From Paenibacillus rhizosphaerae (lineage in GTDB: Bacteria; Bacillota; Bacilli; Paenibacillales; Paenibacillaceae): a stretch of 64,000 bases of DNA. The stretch covers positions 868,001 through 932,000 of the forward strand of contig NZ_JACHXJ010000001.1 of the NCBI RefSeq assembly GCF_014192015.1, read 5' to 3'. This document shows, piece by piece, positions 27,352 to 36,334 of the stretch. The notes under the pieces were generated by a model, which ran no database searches, was not told the DNA's origin, and saw only the letters and a program-made list of their open reading frames with translations. Position 1 is the first letter of the stretch. Each line of letters starts with the position of its first letter. Position numbers and translations under genes: made by a program.

Positions 27352-28461
27352 ATGAATGCAACTGAAAGATTTAACGGCATGTTGACACCGTCTGCGCAGG
27401 ATCCGCAGATCACGGAAGCGTATCTGCCGATTCGGTATGAGCCGGATAGTCATTCGGCCAATTTGCTCGAGCTGGACAATGGCGATTTGCTGTGCGTCTG
27501 GTTCTCGGGGAGCGGCGAGGGCAATCCGGATACGAACGTGCTGCTGGCGAGGCTTCCCGCCGGTGGGAACCGTTGGGAGGAACCGATTGAAGTCGCTTCA
27601 GATCCGGATCGTTCCGAGCAGAATCCGCTAGTATTCCAGGCACCCGATGGGAGAATCTGGCTCATGCATACGTCGACAGAGCCGCATAATCAGCGCACCT
27701 CGCGAGTCGTCGTCCGGATTTCGGATGATCGGGGCGATACCTGGGGCAAGCCATATATCCTGCATGAAGGCCCCGGCCTGTTCCTTCGCCATCCGATCCT
27801 GGCCATGAGCAACGGGGAATGGCTGCTGCCGTGCTATTACTGCAAAGCAGGGGGGCATTACAGCGTCGTTCTGATCTCCAGCGATCAGGGAGCGACTTGG
27901 CAGGAATTCGAAATAGACGGCAGCCTGCACCGCGTTCAGATGAGCGTCGTTGAACGTCAAGACGGAACGTTGTTCGCCGTCTACCGCAGCCGCGAGGCCG
28001 ACCGGATCTACAGCACGGTTTCGTCCGATTTCGGCAGAACCTGGAGCCCGGCCGCCCGAACGACGCTGCCCAACAATAATTCGTCCGTGCAGATGACGAA
28101 GCTGTCAAACGGGCATTTTGCGCTCATATTCAACGATTCTACCATGGAGAGAGACCAATGCCGCTTTGTACAAAGCAAGGGCGAATGGCGGAAAAAGCCG
28201 CTGCGGACGCCGCTGACCGTCGCGGTTTCGGAAGACGGCGGAGCCACTTGGCCTTATGTGAAAAATATTCAGGTTTCCGATCTCGAGTATCGGGAATCGC
28301 AAATGGGTTACTCGTACCCCAGCATCATACAAACCAAGGATGGCTCAATCCATGCGGCCTATTCCTACCTGCGGAAGGCCATCAAGTACGTTCGATTCAC
28401 AGAAGAGTGGGTGAAGGAGAACGGCAGGACACTCTTAGACTATTCCATCATGGATGATTAG
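27352..28461 (+). CDS. Sialidase-family (BNR/Asp-box) glycosidase
   Basis: A 369-residue six-bladed propeller protein. Four Asp boxes are visible: SDDRGDTW (124-131), SSDQGATW (176-183), SSDFGRTW (224-231) and SEDGGATW (293-300). The N-terminal ELDNGDLLCVWFSGSGEG and PLVFQAPDGRIWLMHT segments are typical of the BNR_2 group. There is no secretion signal. In plant cell-wall loci such proteins may release 2-keto-3-deoxy sugar acids (Kdo, Dha) or rhamnose rather than sialic acid; that is inference. The gene ends just before the AraC regulator. Confidence 0.82.
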   Translation: MNATERFNGMLTPSAQDPQITEAYLPIRYEPDSHSANLLELDNGDLLCVWFSGSGEGNPDTNVLLARLPAGGNRWEEPIEVASDPDRSEQNPLVFQAPDGRIWLMHTSTEPHNQRTSRVVVRISDDRGDTWGKPYILHEGPGLFLRHPILAMSNGEWLLPCYYCKAGGHYSVVLISSDQGATWQEFEIDGSLHRVQMSVVERQDGTLFAVYRSREADRIYSTVSSDFGRTWSPAARTTLPNNNSSVQMTKLSNGHFALIFNDSTMERDQCRFVQSKGEWRKKPLRTPLTVAVSEDGGATWPYVKNIQVSDLEYRESQMGYSYPSIIQTKDGSIHAAYSYLRKAIKYVRFTEEWVKENGRTLLDYSIMDD

Positions 28462-28486
28462 TCGGTGTTCCTCATTCCAAAGGAAT

Positions 28487-28500
28487 TGTAAACGCTTTAT
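28487..28500 (+). promoter_or_regulatory. Putative cre site before the AraC gene
   Basis: TGTAAACGCTTTAT matches 12 of 14 positions of the CcpA consensus and lies 69 bases before the regulator start. Confidence 0.45.
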
Positions 28501-28568
28501 CCCCACGTTGCGGCGTGACACGGGAAATTTCTCAAATCCATTTACACACACTTAACCGGGGTGATGAT

Positions 28569-29471
28569 ATGGACTGGCGCGTAACCGAACTGAGCGGTAA
28601 CAAATTTTTTCAACCTGAATTCGATATTTTTATCAACCGTGAAATTGAATCATTCTCTCTCTCACAGCATACCCACGATTTCATCGAAATTAGTTTCGTC
28701 GAAGAAGGAAGCGGTTTTCATTATATCGAGGATCAGATGATTCCGATTAAACGCGGGGATCTGTTCGTGATTCCAATTGGAACGTCACATGTGTTTCGGC
28801 CTTCTTCCCGGGATAAGCAGCTTGTCATTTACAACTGCATCTTTAAGGTCGAATTATTGGAGCAGCTGCGGTCCGTGATTAGCGAGGCTTCGATGCTGTA
28901 CAGATTTTTATATGAAGCGCCGCCCGCTTCCGTCAAGTGGCTGCATTACCAAGACAAGTTTGACAAGTTTCTCAACATCGTCCTTAACATGTACAGGGAG
29001 TTTATTAACAAGAGTCCCTGTTACGAATACCTCATGATGGGGCAGCTTATTCAGGTACTTGCGATGCTGCAGCGCTATGAGTGCGACGGCAGCCTTGTTT
29101 CGACACCGTCCAATAACATGGATGATGCCATTCTGTATATTCATGATCACTTTGCGATGAACATCACGGTCCAGCAAGTAGCAGAGCGATCGTTCATGAG
29201 CCCGAGTCATTTTCAACGGTTGTTCAAAAAAACGTCAGGTGTAACATTCATGCAGTATCTGCAAAATATCCGGATACAGCGCTGCTGCGAGCTGCTCAAA
29301 TCGACCGAGCTGTCCATTCAGGAGGCCGCCAATCAAGTGGGTTACCAGGATATGAAATTTTTCCATGCACTGTTTCGCAGGAAAACCGGCGTGACACCGA
29401 GACAGTACCGAAAAAGCTCACAAGATAACGAAGAGCATTCATTCGGAGCTTCGGAACAAAAAGTCATATGA
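28569..29471 (+). CDS. AraC-family transcriptional regulator
   Basis: A 300-residue regulator. I prefer ATG 28569 behind a GGGGTGAT stretch; a longer GTG frame from 28515 has no ribosome site. The N-terminal cupin (SQHTHDFIEISFVEEGSG to GDLFVIPIGTSHVF) should bind the sugar effector. The C-terminal 100 residues hold two helix-turn-helix motifs (ITVQQVAERSFMSPSHFQRLFKK and SIQEAANQVGYQDMKFFHALFRRKTG-type). It is the only AraC-type protein in the window and sits between the promoter modules with 22-bp CCCTATA repeats, spacing typical for AraC half-sites. It is therefore the best candidate for their activator. Confidence 0.9.
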   Translation: MDWRVTELSGNKFFQPEFDIFINREIESFSLSQHTHDFIEISFVEEGSGFHYIEDQMIPIKRGDLFVIPIGTSHVFRPSSRDKQLVIYNCIFKVELLEQLRSVISEASMLYRFLYEAPPASVKWLHYQDKFDKFLNIVLNMYREFINKSPCYEYLMMGQLIQVLAMLQRYECDGSLVSTPSNNMDDAILYIHDHFAMNITVQQVAERSFMSPSHFQRLFKKTSGVTFMQYLQNIRIQRCCELLKSTELSIQEAANQVGYQDMKFFHALFRRKTGVTPRQYRKSSQDNEEHSFGASEQKVI

Positions 29472-29480
29472 TGAGGATCG

Positions 29481-29529
29481 TAAAAAAGATCGTCCGCCCT
29501 GATGTTTAACGGGGTGACGATCTTTTTTG
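29481..29529 (+). terminator. Terminator after the AraC gene
   Basis: AAAAAAGATCGTC pairs with GACGATCTTTTTT around a roughly 20-base loop. The tract is followed by more T, and the stem could act in both directions. Confidence 0.85.
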
Positions 29530-29571
29530 TTTTACGGTGTTTTGCGGTTTAGGGGACCTGAAAGGGGGCAT

Positions 29572-29648
29572 CCCTATGTGAGCGCTTGCATCCCCCTATA
29601 GAATCGACTTTAATCCCCTATAAACCTGTGAAATTCGCATTGTATAAT
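29572..29648 (+). promoter_or_regulatory. Triple CCCTATA-repeat promoter of the large operon
   Basis: Three copies, CCCTATG (29572), CCCCCTATA (29592) and CCCCTATAAA (29615), have cores exactly 22 bases apart at 29575, 29597 and 29619. A perfect TATAAT starts at 29643, 24 bases after the third core. The third copy overlaps the -35 position, as for class II AraC activation. Confidence 0.85.
29577..29590 (-). promoter_or_regulatory. Putative cre site within the large-operon promoter
   Basis: On the minus strand it reads TGCAAGCGCTCACA, 13 of 14 to the CcpA consensus. It lies between the first and second CCCTATA copies, so CcpA could compete with the activator. Confidence 0.65.
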
Positions 29649-29712
29649 GAGGAAAATTTACTTCCGGCGGTTCTCTTGACGTGGTCGGCCGGTCATCTGG
29701 GAGGAGAGAAGC

Positions 29713-31203
29713 ATGACAACAGACCATGCGGTGGAACGCTGGGCTGTATATGAAACCTCGATTCACTCCAGCGAAGCAATCGGGAATCCGTATCGCGACG
29801 TCTGGCTGCTGGCCGTATTCCGGAACGGCGACCGGGTCGTCAAGGCAGACGGTTTCTATGACGGGGACGGCGCATACAAAATCAGATTTATGCCGGATTC
29901 CGTCGGCAGATGGGTATTCTCGACAAAAAGCAACATACCGTCAATGGACGGAATAGCCGGCGAATTCGAGTGCATGGATCCCGGCAGCGGCAACCACGGG
30001 ATGGTTCGGACCGTGTCCCCGGACCATTTCGAGTATGAAGACGGCACGCTTTATATGCCCTTCGGCACGACTTGTTACGCTTGGATTCACCAGAGCGAAG
30101 CACTACAGGATGAGACGCTCGCCGTGCTCAAAGCGTCACCTTTCAATAAAATTCGCATGTGCGTATTTCCAAAGAGGTATACGTATAATACCGCCGAGCC
30201 GGAGCTGTTTCCGTTCCAGGGCTCGAAAGAGCTAGGCTTTGATCTTGAGCGCTTTGAGCCGCGCTTCTTCCGGAAGCTTGAGCGCAGAATCAAGCAGCTG
30301 GGGGATATGGGAATAGAGGCGGATATCATCCTGTTTCACCCGTATGACAAGGGGCATTGGGGATTCGACCGTATGAGCGCTGAAGATGACGACGCTTATC
30401 TCCGGTACGTCATCGCCCGGCTGTCGGCCTACCGCAACGTATGGTGGTCCCTCGCGAACGAATATGACTTCATGCGGGAGAAGCGGACGGAGGACTGGGA
30501 CAGGTTCTTTCAAATCGTTCAACAGCATGATCCCTATCAGCATCTTCGCTCGATTCATAACGGAACCAAAATGTACGATCCGTCCTCGCTTCATCTGTAC
30601 GATCACGCGAAGCCATGGGTCGATCACGTGAGTCTGCAGCATTGGGACCTGACCGTCACGGATGCGATCCGGCGCCAATACAACAAGCCGGTCGTGATTG
30701 ACGAATGCTGTTATGAAGGGGACATCCCCCGCCGATGGGGCAACATTACCGGTGAAGAAATGACGCACCGCTTCTGGGAGGGCATGGCCCGCGGCGGCTA
30801 TGTCGGACACGGCGAAACCTATTTGCATCAAGACAATATCATCTGGTGGTCGCATGGCGGGCAGCTGCACGGGACGAGTCCGGAGCGCATCCGGTTTCTG
30901 CGTCAGATCCTTGAAGACGCGCCAGGGAAGCCGGTTGTCCTGGACACGGTGAAAGACGTGCCGGCAATAGGCATGGAGGGCGGCTATTACTTACTATACT
31001 TTGGTGTTCACCGTCCTGCTGTTTTTCCTATGGAACTGCCGGAAGGGAAAGAGTTTACGGCAGAAGTCATCGATACGCAGAGCATGACGATCGAGCGGCT
31101 GAAAGGAACTTTTTCCGGAGCTTGCAGCATTCCGCTTCCTGGGAGGCCGTATTTGGCGTTACGGGTACGCTCGCTGGATTCTTCGGCAATGAATAGGCAA
31201 TAG
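29713..31203 (+). CDS. DUF5060/DUF4038/DUF5605-type glycoside hydrolase (GH140-like), copy 1
   Basis: A 496-residue cytoplasmic protein. The N-terminal DUF5060-like beta domain (DGFYDGDGAYKIRFMP) is followed by a TIM barrel beginning YMPFGTTCYAW and a C-terminal DUF5605-like beta domain. The likely acid/base is Glu250 (SLANEYDF). The nucleophile is probably Glu331 (VIDECC) or Glu335 (CYEGD). FHPYDKGHWGF and HNGTKMYD line the pocket. DUF4038 relatives include the GH140 apiosidases. GGAGGAG precedes the start. It is the first gene of the 27-kb block, directly behind the triple-repeat promoter, and has two paralogues at 43533 and 45241. Apiosidase activity is inferred from family and context. 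Confidence 0.78.
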   Translation: MTTDHAVERWAVYETSIHSSEAIGNPYRDVWLLAVFRNGDRVVKADGFYDGDGAYKIRFMPDSVGRWVFSTKSNIPSMDGIAGEFECMDPGSGNHGMVRTVSPDHFEYEDGTLYMPFGTTCYAWIHQSEALQDETLAVLKASPFNKIRMCVFPKRYTYNTAEPELFPFQGSKELGFDLERFEPRFFRKLERRIKQLGDMGIEADIILFHPYDKGHWGFDRMSAEDDDAYLRYVIARLSAYRNVWWSLANEYDFMREKRTEDWDRFFQIVQQHDPYQHLRSIHNGTKMYDPSSLHLYDHAKPWVDHVSLQHWDLTVTDAIRRQYNKPVVIDECCYEGDIPRRWGNITGEEMTHRFWEGMARGGYVGHGETYLHQDNIIWWSHGGQLHGTSPERIRFLRQILEDAPGKPVVLDTVKDVPAIGMEGGYYLLYFGVHRPAVFPMELPEGKEFTAEVIDTQSMTIERLKGTFSGACSIPLPGRPYLALRVRSLDSSAMNRQ

Positions 31204-31239
31204 AGCGGAATCCTTACATTATGGTTCGGAGGTGCCGTC

Positions 31240-32361
31240 ATGGGGCGCATTGTACTCAAAAATGTGGATAAACGGTTTGGCAAAGAAAAACAGTACGCCG
31301 TGAAGGATTTTAACCTGGAGATCGAGGACGGCGAATTTCTGGTGATGGTCGGCCAGTCCGGCTGCGGTAAATCAACGACGCTGCGCATGATCGCCGGGCT
31401 CGAGGACATTACTTCAGGAGAGCTGTATATCGGGGATAAGCTCGTGAATCACCTGCCGCCGAAGGACCGGGATATCGCCATGGTATTCCAGAACTACGCG
31501 CTGTACCCGAACATGAACGTGTATGAAAATATTGCGTTCGGCCTGCGTCTGCGCAAGGAGCCGAAGCATGAGATCGACCAATCCGTAAAGTCGGCCTCCC
31601 GCACGCTGGAGATTGAGCAGTATCTGGAACGAAAGCCGAAGGCGTTATCGGGCGGCCAGCGCCAGCGGGTGGCGCTGGGCAGGGCAATCGTGAGGAAACC
31701 GAGCGTTTTCCTGATGGATGAACCGTTATCCAACCTGGATGCCAAGCTTAGAGTGCAGATGCGCACGGAAATTATCCGGCTGCATAAACAGCTCGGGGTT
31801 ACTACGGTATATGTGACGCACGATCAGGTGGAAGCGATGACGATGGGAAACCGGATTGTCGTGATGAAGGATGGCGTCATTCAGCAGGTTGATAGCCCGC
31901 GCGTGATTTACAGCAATCCGAAAAATATGTTTGTAGCGGGTTTTATCGGGACGCCGCCGATCAACTTTATCGAAGGAACCGTTGAGGAACAGGGCGAGAA
32001 GCTCCAGCTGAAGACGAAACGGACCTATTTAACCATTGCGGACCATCACGCGGAAATGCTGCGGAAGCACGGCAAGGTGAACCGCAAGGTCGTTCTTGGA
32101 ATCCGTTGTGAGAACACGTACGCGGATCCGGAGATGATCGGCCGTCATCCGCAATCCCAAATCCCGGGTACCGTGAAACTTTCGGAGCTCATGGGCGCTG
32201 ATACATATCTATACCTTGATATCGGCAGCGATTCTTCCTTCATCGTTCGAACGCTGACCGGATCGGACTATAAAGACGATGAGCCCGTTACCATCTCGCT
32301 GGATATGTCGAAAGCGCTTTACTTCGATAAGGATACGACGGAAAACCTGATGTACGTATGA
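31240..32361 (+). CDS. Carbohydrate ABC importer ATPase (UgpC/MsmX type)
   Basis: A 373-residue ATPase that energises CUT1-type sugar importers at the cytoplasmic face. Walker [10 protein letters not shown] is at residues 38-46, the signature [14 protein letters not shown] near 135-148 and Walker B VFLMDEP near 155-161, with the D-loop SNLDAKL and the H-loop [12 protein letters not shown]-terminal TOBE-type regulatory region follows. In many Firmicutes such ATPases are encoded apart from the transporters. Here it is the first gene of the importer cassette, so it probably serves both permease pairs. Confidence 0.95.
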   Translation: MGRIVLKNVDKRFGKEKQYAVKDFNLEIEDGEFLVMVGQSGCGKSTTLRMIAGLEDITSGELYIGDKLVNHLPPKDRDIAMVFQNYALYPNMNVYENIAFGLRLRKEPKHEIDQSVKSASRTLEIEQYLERKPKALSGGQRQRVALGRAIVRKPSVFLMDEPLSNLDAKLRVQMRTEIIRLHKQLGVTTVYVTHDQVEAMTMGNRIVVMKDGVIQQVDSPRVIYSNPKNMFVAGFIGTPPINFIEGTVEEQGEKLQLKTKRTYLTIADHHAEMLRKHGKVNRKVVLGIRCENTYADPEMIGRHPQSQIPGTVKLSELMGADTYLYLDIGSDSSFIVRTLTGSDYKDDEPVTISLDMSKALYFDKDTTENLMYV

Positions 32362-32386
32362 TATTGGCGAAAGGGAGAGACGGTTC

Positions 32387-35365
32387 ATGTTAAGGGCATT
32401 TAAGAAACGGTTTTCAGTGATTGGTCTGGCCTTGATTCTCGCCTTGATGCCGGCCTCGGCGGGGCTTGCGGAGAATGGCGGCGGGGGGCAGCCCTCCGAC
32501 CAGAAGCAGAGTTCATACGCAGCGGGTAATCAGGAACCGGTTTCTGTAAACGCTGACCATACCGATGAACCCTATTTTCATGAAAAGCTTGCGGAATGGA
32601 AGCAGTCCGGCGCGTCCACCGATCATAACGGCAGCATCGTTGTGCCGGTTGCCGATTATGCGCGCACTTCGGAACAAGCCCATGTTCAGATCGCCACTGT
32701 AGACGGCAAAGCGGGCGTTCTGGATTGGCGCGTCCAAAGCAGCGAATGGATCGAATACGAGCTGAACGTGACGCAAGCCGGGTTGTACCAAATTCATATG
32801 ACTTACCGCCCCGTCACAGATGAAAACCGGAAAAGGCCGATTCTGCTGAATGTCACCTTGGACGGCAAGAACGATTTCATTGAATCCAAATCCATCTCGC
32901 TGGACCGGAGATGGAAAGATCCCGACAAGCTGTCCCTGGATGCGCATGGCGACCAGATTCGGCCAGTAGCCGAGGATATCAGCGGCTGGATGACGACAGC
33001 GCTCCGTGATGCAGGCGGCGCCTACGTCGAACCGCTGGAATGGTTCCTGCAGCCCGGCAAGCATACGCTTCGCTTGACAAGCAATGAGCCGTTGTCCATT
33101 TCGGGGATTGAACTGGGTGCACCCGACCAAATCCAAGATTATGCAGCTGTAAGCAAGTCCTATGCGGAAACGAACGTTGGCAGCGCAGAGGCTAAGCCGA
33201 TTGTGATCGAAGCGGAGAAGGCCGACTGGAAAAGCAATTCCTCGATTTCTTTTAAATACGACAGCGAGATCGAGAGTACGCCCTATAAACGAGGCAAGAT
33301 CCGTTATAACACCATCGACGGCGCCCGCTGGTCCTCCGGTAACGGTGAACTCAGCTGGACATTCGAGGTTCCTGAAAGCGGATACTATAAACTCGGCCTT
33401 CGCGCCAAGCAAAATTTCTCGTCCAACCGTTCCTCCTTCCGAACGATCCGTATCAACGGCCAAATACCGTTCGCCGAAATGGAGACGTACCGGTTTCCGT
33501 ATGCGTCCGGTTGGCAGGGGATCAAACTGGCGGATGATAATGAGCAGCCGTATTTATTTTATTTGAATAAAGGGACCAACACGATTTCCATGCAGGTGAC
33601 CCAGGCACCCGTCAAGCCGATGATCGATGAGCTGGAGAGCATCGTAAGCAAGCTGATGGCTCTTGGCGAGGATCTCAAGGCGCTGACCGGGGGCTCGGAT
33701 GATGAGAACCGGACCTGGAAAATGGATCAGGACTTGCCCGGTTTCACGGCGGACGTGGATCAAACCGCAGATACGTTGGAACGCGTCCAGCAGAGCCTGG
33801 TTGAAGTGAATGGCAGGAAGAGCGATGTCACGCAAGGACTGCTCACTTCACTGAAGGATATCCGGTCTATGCTGTCCGACCCGAACCAAATCCCCTATCA
33901 AATCGACAATTTCATTACGATCCAGGGAAAGGTAGCCGACCTGCTGCAGCAGTTAAAAAGTCAGCCACTAGGACTGGACCGCCTGTATATCGTACCGTCG
34001 AACCAGCCGTACCCGCGGATGGAATCGACGTTCTTCGAAAAGGTGGAGGGCTCGTTCGTCAATTTCTTTTACTCCTTCCAATCCAAGGATAAGCTTGGCG
34101 ATATGGATGAAGATGTGCTGAACGTGTGGGTGCTGCGCGGGCGCGATTACATCAACGCATTGCAGGAGCTTGCGGATGCGGAATTCACGCCGAAGACGGG
34201 AATCAAGGTAAAAATCAACTTGCTGCCGGATACTAACCTGCTGGTTCTGATGAACGCGGCGGATATTTCCCCAGATATCGCACTCGGATTGCCGCAGACG
34301 CTTCCCTACGATTACGCCATTCGCAACGGATTGTACGATCTCTCGAAGTTCCCTGATTTCAATTCGATGTATCAGCGCTTTGCGCCGGGGACGTGGCTGC
34401 CTTTTTATTACGACAATGGGTATTACGGGGTGCCCGAGACCCAAAGCTTCTCCATGCTGTATTACCGCAAGGACATCCTCGACAAGCTGGGGCTCAACGT
34501 TCCAAACACGTGGGAGGATGTCTATGACATGCTGCCGATTTTGCAGCAGAACAATTTGAATATGATGACGGTCCCGCATACGCCGTTCTTTTACCAGAAC
34601 GGAGCGGAATATTTCACGAAGGACGGCATGCATACGGGCATAGGCACGGAAGCCGGCTACAAGGCATTTAAAGAGTGGACCGATTTGTACAACGTGTACG
34701 CCGTTCCGCAGCAGGTCGCCAGCTTCTACCAGTCGTTCCGCAGCGGCACCGTGCCGATCGGGATCGCCGATTTCAGCATGTACATTCAATTAATGGTGGC
34801 TGCGCCCGAGTTGAACGGATATTGGGGAATTGCCCCGGTTCCGGGCGTTCCGCAGCAGGATGGAGAAGTCGCCAGATGGATGGGAGGAACGGAACAGGCA
34901 GCCGTCATTTTCAAACGTACGAAAAAGGCAAGCGAAAGCTGGGAGTTTCTCAAGTGGTGGACGTCGGCCGATACGCAGGAATCGTACGGTTCCGATCTGG
35001 AAACGCTGAACGGCCTGACTTTCCGTTGGAACACCTCCAATATCGAAGCTTTTGTCCATCTTCCTTGGAGGCAGGACGACTTGAACGCGATTCTTGAGCA
35101 GTGGCGCTGGTATAAGGAAATTCCAAACGTACCGGGCAGTTACTTCCTGGAGCGGGAACTGCAGAATGCCTGGAACCGTACCGTTGTCGACGGAATGAAT
35201 TACCGGAGCTCGCTCGAAACGGCTATCGGAGAAATCGAGAGGGAAATGCAGAGGAAGATGCAGGAATTCGGGATTACGGACAGCCAAGGGAAAGTTCTCC
35301 GCAAGCAGGAGCTGCCTGAAGTGAACAAACCGTGGGAAGGGGTGGATCCATATGTCCAGAAGTGA
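32387..35365 (+). CDS. Giant solute-binding protein with N-terminal CBM-like domains
   Basis: A 992-residue secreted protein. A Sec signal peptide (about 1-29, ending PASAGLA) lacks a lipobox Cys. Two beta-sandwich modules follow: about 60-250, and about 265-410 beginning IVIEAEKADW, like CBM6/CBM35 modules. Next is a helical, probably coiled-coil spacer (about 410-525), then a family-1 solute-binding domain (about 570-965; GVPETQSFSMLYYRKDILDKLGLNVPNTWEDVYD). Ordinary binding proteins are near 430 residues, so this is a fusion. It overlaps the first permease gene by 14 bases. It probably captures a large or branched glycan and passes it to the permeases. Confidence 0.88.
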   Translation: MLRAFKKRFSVIGLALILALMPASAGLAENGGGGQPSDQKQSSYAAGNQEPVSVNADHTDEPYFHEKLAEWKQSGASTDHNGSIVVPVADYARTSEQAHVQIATVDGKAGVLDWRVQSSEWIEYELNVTQAGLYQIHMTYRPVTDENRKRPILLNVTLDGKNDFIESKSISLDRRWKDPDKLSLDAHGDQIRPVAEDISGWMTTALRDAGGAYVEPLEWFLQPGKHTLRLTSNEPLSISGIELGAPDQIQDYAAVSKSYAETNVGSAEAKPIVIEAEKADWKSNSSISFKYDSEIESTPYKRGKIRYNTIDGARWSSGNGELSWTFEVPESGYYKLGLRAKQNFSSNRSSFRTIRINGQIPFAEMETYRFPYASGWQGIKLADDNEQPYLFYLNKGTNTISMQVTQAPVKPMIDELESIVSKLMALGEDLKALTGGSDDENRTWKMDQDLPGFTADVDQTADTLERVQQSLVEVNGRKSDVTQGLLTSLKDIRSMLSDPNQIPYQIDNFITIQGKVADLLQQLKSQPLGLDRLYIVPSNQPYPRMESTFFEKVEGSFVNFFYSFQSKDKLGDMDEDVLNVWVLRGRDYINALQELADAEFTPKTGIKVKINLLPDTNLLVLMNAADISPDIALGLPQTLPYDYAIRNGLYDLSKFPDFNSMYQRFAPGTWLPFYYDNGYYGVPETQSFSMLYYRKDILDKLGLNVPNTWEDVYDMLPILQQNNLNMMTVPHTPFFYQNGAEYFTKDGMHTGIGTEAGYKAFKEWTDLYNVYAVPQQVASFYQSFRSGTVPIGIADFSMYIQLMVAAPELNGYWGIAPVPGVPQQDGEVARWMGGTEQAAVIFKRTKKASESWEFLKWWTSADTQESYGSDLETLNGLTFRWNTSNIEAFVHLPWRQDDLNAILEQWRWYKEIPNVPGSYFLERELQNAWNRTVVDGMNYRSSLETAIGEIEREMQRKMQEFGITDSQGKVLRKQELPEVNKPWEGVDPYVQK

Positions 35366-36332
35366 TACTCAGGTGATGAACCGCGGTTACGCCCCCGGTA
35401 CCACCGTTCGCACGAAGGGGAAGCTGTCTCTCCTGATGAAAGAGATTTGGCGCTATCGGCTGTCATACCTATTCATCGCGCCGTTTATGATCTGCTTTAC
35501 GTTTTTTATCCTAGTCCCGGTCGTGTGCGCGCTGCTGCTCAGCTTTACGTCCTATAACTCGCTCGAACCGCCGCGTTTCATCGGTTGGGCGAATTTTCGA
35601 TACATGATTTCAGGCGATTTGCTGTTCCTGCAGTACGCATTGCCGAATACGTTTAAATTCGCTGTTATTGCCGGGCCGCTCGGTTACATTGCTTCTTTCC
35701 TGCTGGCATGGCTCATTTCCATCCTTCCCGGCGTCTGGCGCAAATGGTTCGCACTCGCGATGTATTCGCCCTCACTCATGGGCGGGATCGCGATGACAAT
35801 TGTTTGGCTGCCTCTATTAAGCGGGGACCGCATCGGTTATTTAAACAGTTTCCTGCTGGAATGGGGATTCATTAAAGAGCCGGTCCTGTGGGTCACGAGC
35901 AAGGACCATCTCATGACATCAATGATTGTGGTCACTTTGTGGTCCAGTATGGGAATCGGCTTTCTAGCGATGCTGGCAGGGATATTAAACGTGAATCCGG
36001 AGCTGTATGAAGCCGGAAAGCTGGACGGCATTAAATCCAGACTGGAAGAAATCTGGTACATTACGATTCCGTCGATGAAGCCGCAGATGCTGTTCGGCGC
36101 CGTGATGGCGATTGTCGGCACGTTCAAGGCCGGCGGCATCGGGACGCAGCTGTCCGGCATGAATCCGACACCGCAGTATTCGGGTCACCTCATCATGAAC
36201 CAGATTGACGATTACGGCTTTATCCGCTTCGAGCTTGGCTATGCAAGCGCATTGTCCGTATTCCTGCTGCTGCTGATGTATTTATCCAATAAGTTCTGCT
36301 GGCGGCTGTTCGGATCAAAGGGGGATGAATAA
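35352..36332 (+). CDS. Sugar ABC transporter permease, MalF type (pair 1)
   Basis: A 326-residue inner-membrane permease with six predicted transmembrane helices, the first near residues 35-60 (YLFIAPFMICFTFFILVP). The ATPase-docking EAA loop is EAGKLDGIKSRLEEIWYITI near residue 220. The start overlaps the giant binding protein gene by 14 bases, and the next permease begins two bases after its stop. It forms the heterodimeric channel with the 36335 product. Confidence 0.95.
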   Translation: MSRSDTQVMNRGYAPGTTVRTKGKLSLLMKEIWRYRLSYLFIAPFMICFTFFILVPVVCALLLSFTSYNSLEPPRFIGWANFRYMISGDLLFLQYALPNTFKFAVIAGPLGYIASFLLAWLISILPGVWRKWFALAMYSPSLMGGIAMTIVWLPLLSGDRIGYLNSFLLEWGFIKEPVLWVTSKDHLMTSMIVVTLWSSMGIGFLAMLAGILNVNPELYEAGKLDGIKSRLEEIWYITIPSMKPQMLFGAVMAIVGTFKAGGIGTQLSGMNPTPQYSGHLIMNQIDDYGFIRFELGYASALSVFLLLLMYLSNKFCWRLFGSKGDE

Positions 36333-36334
36333 CT

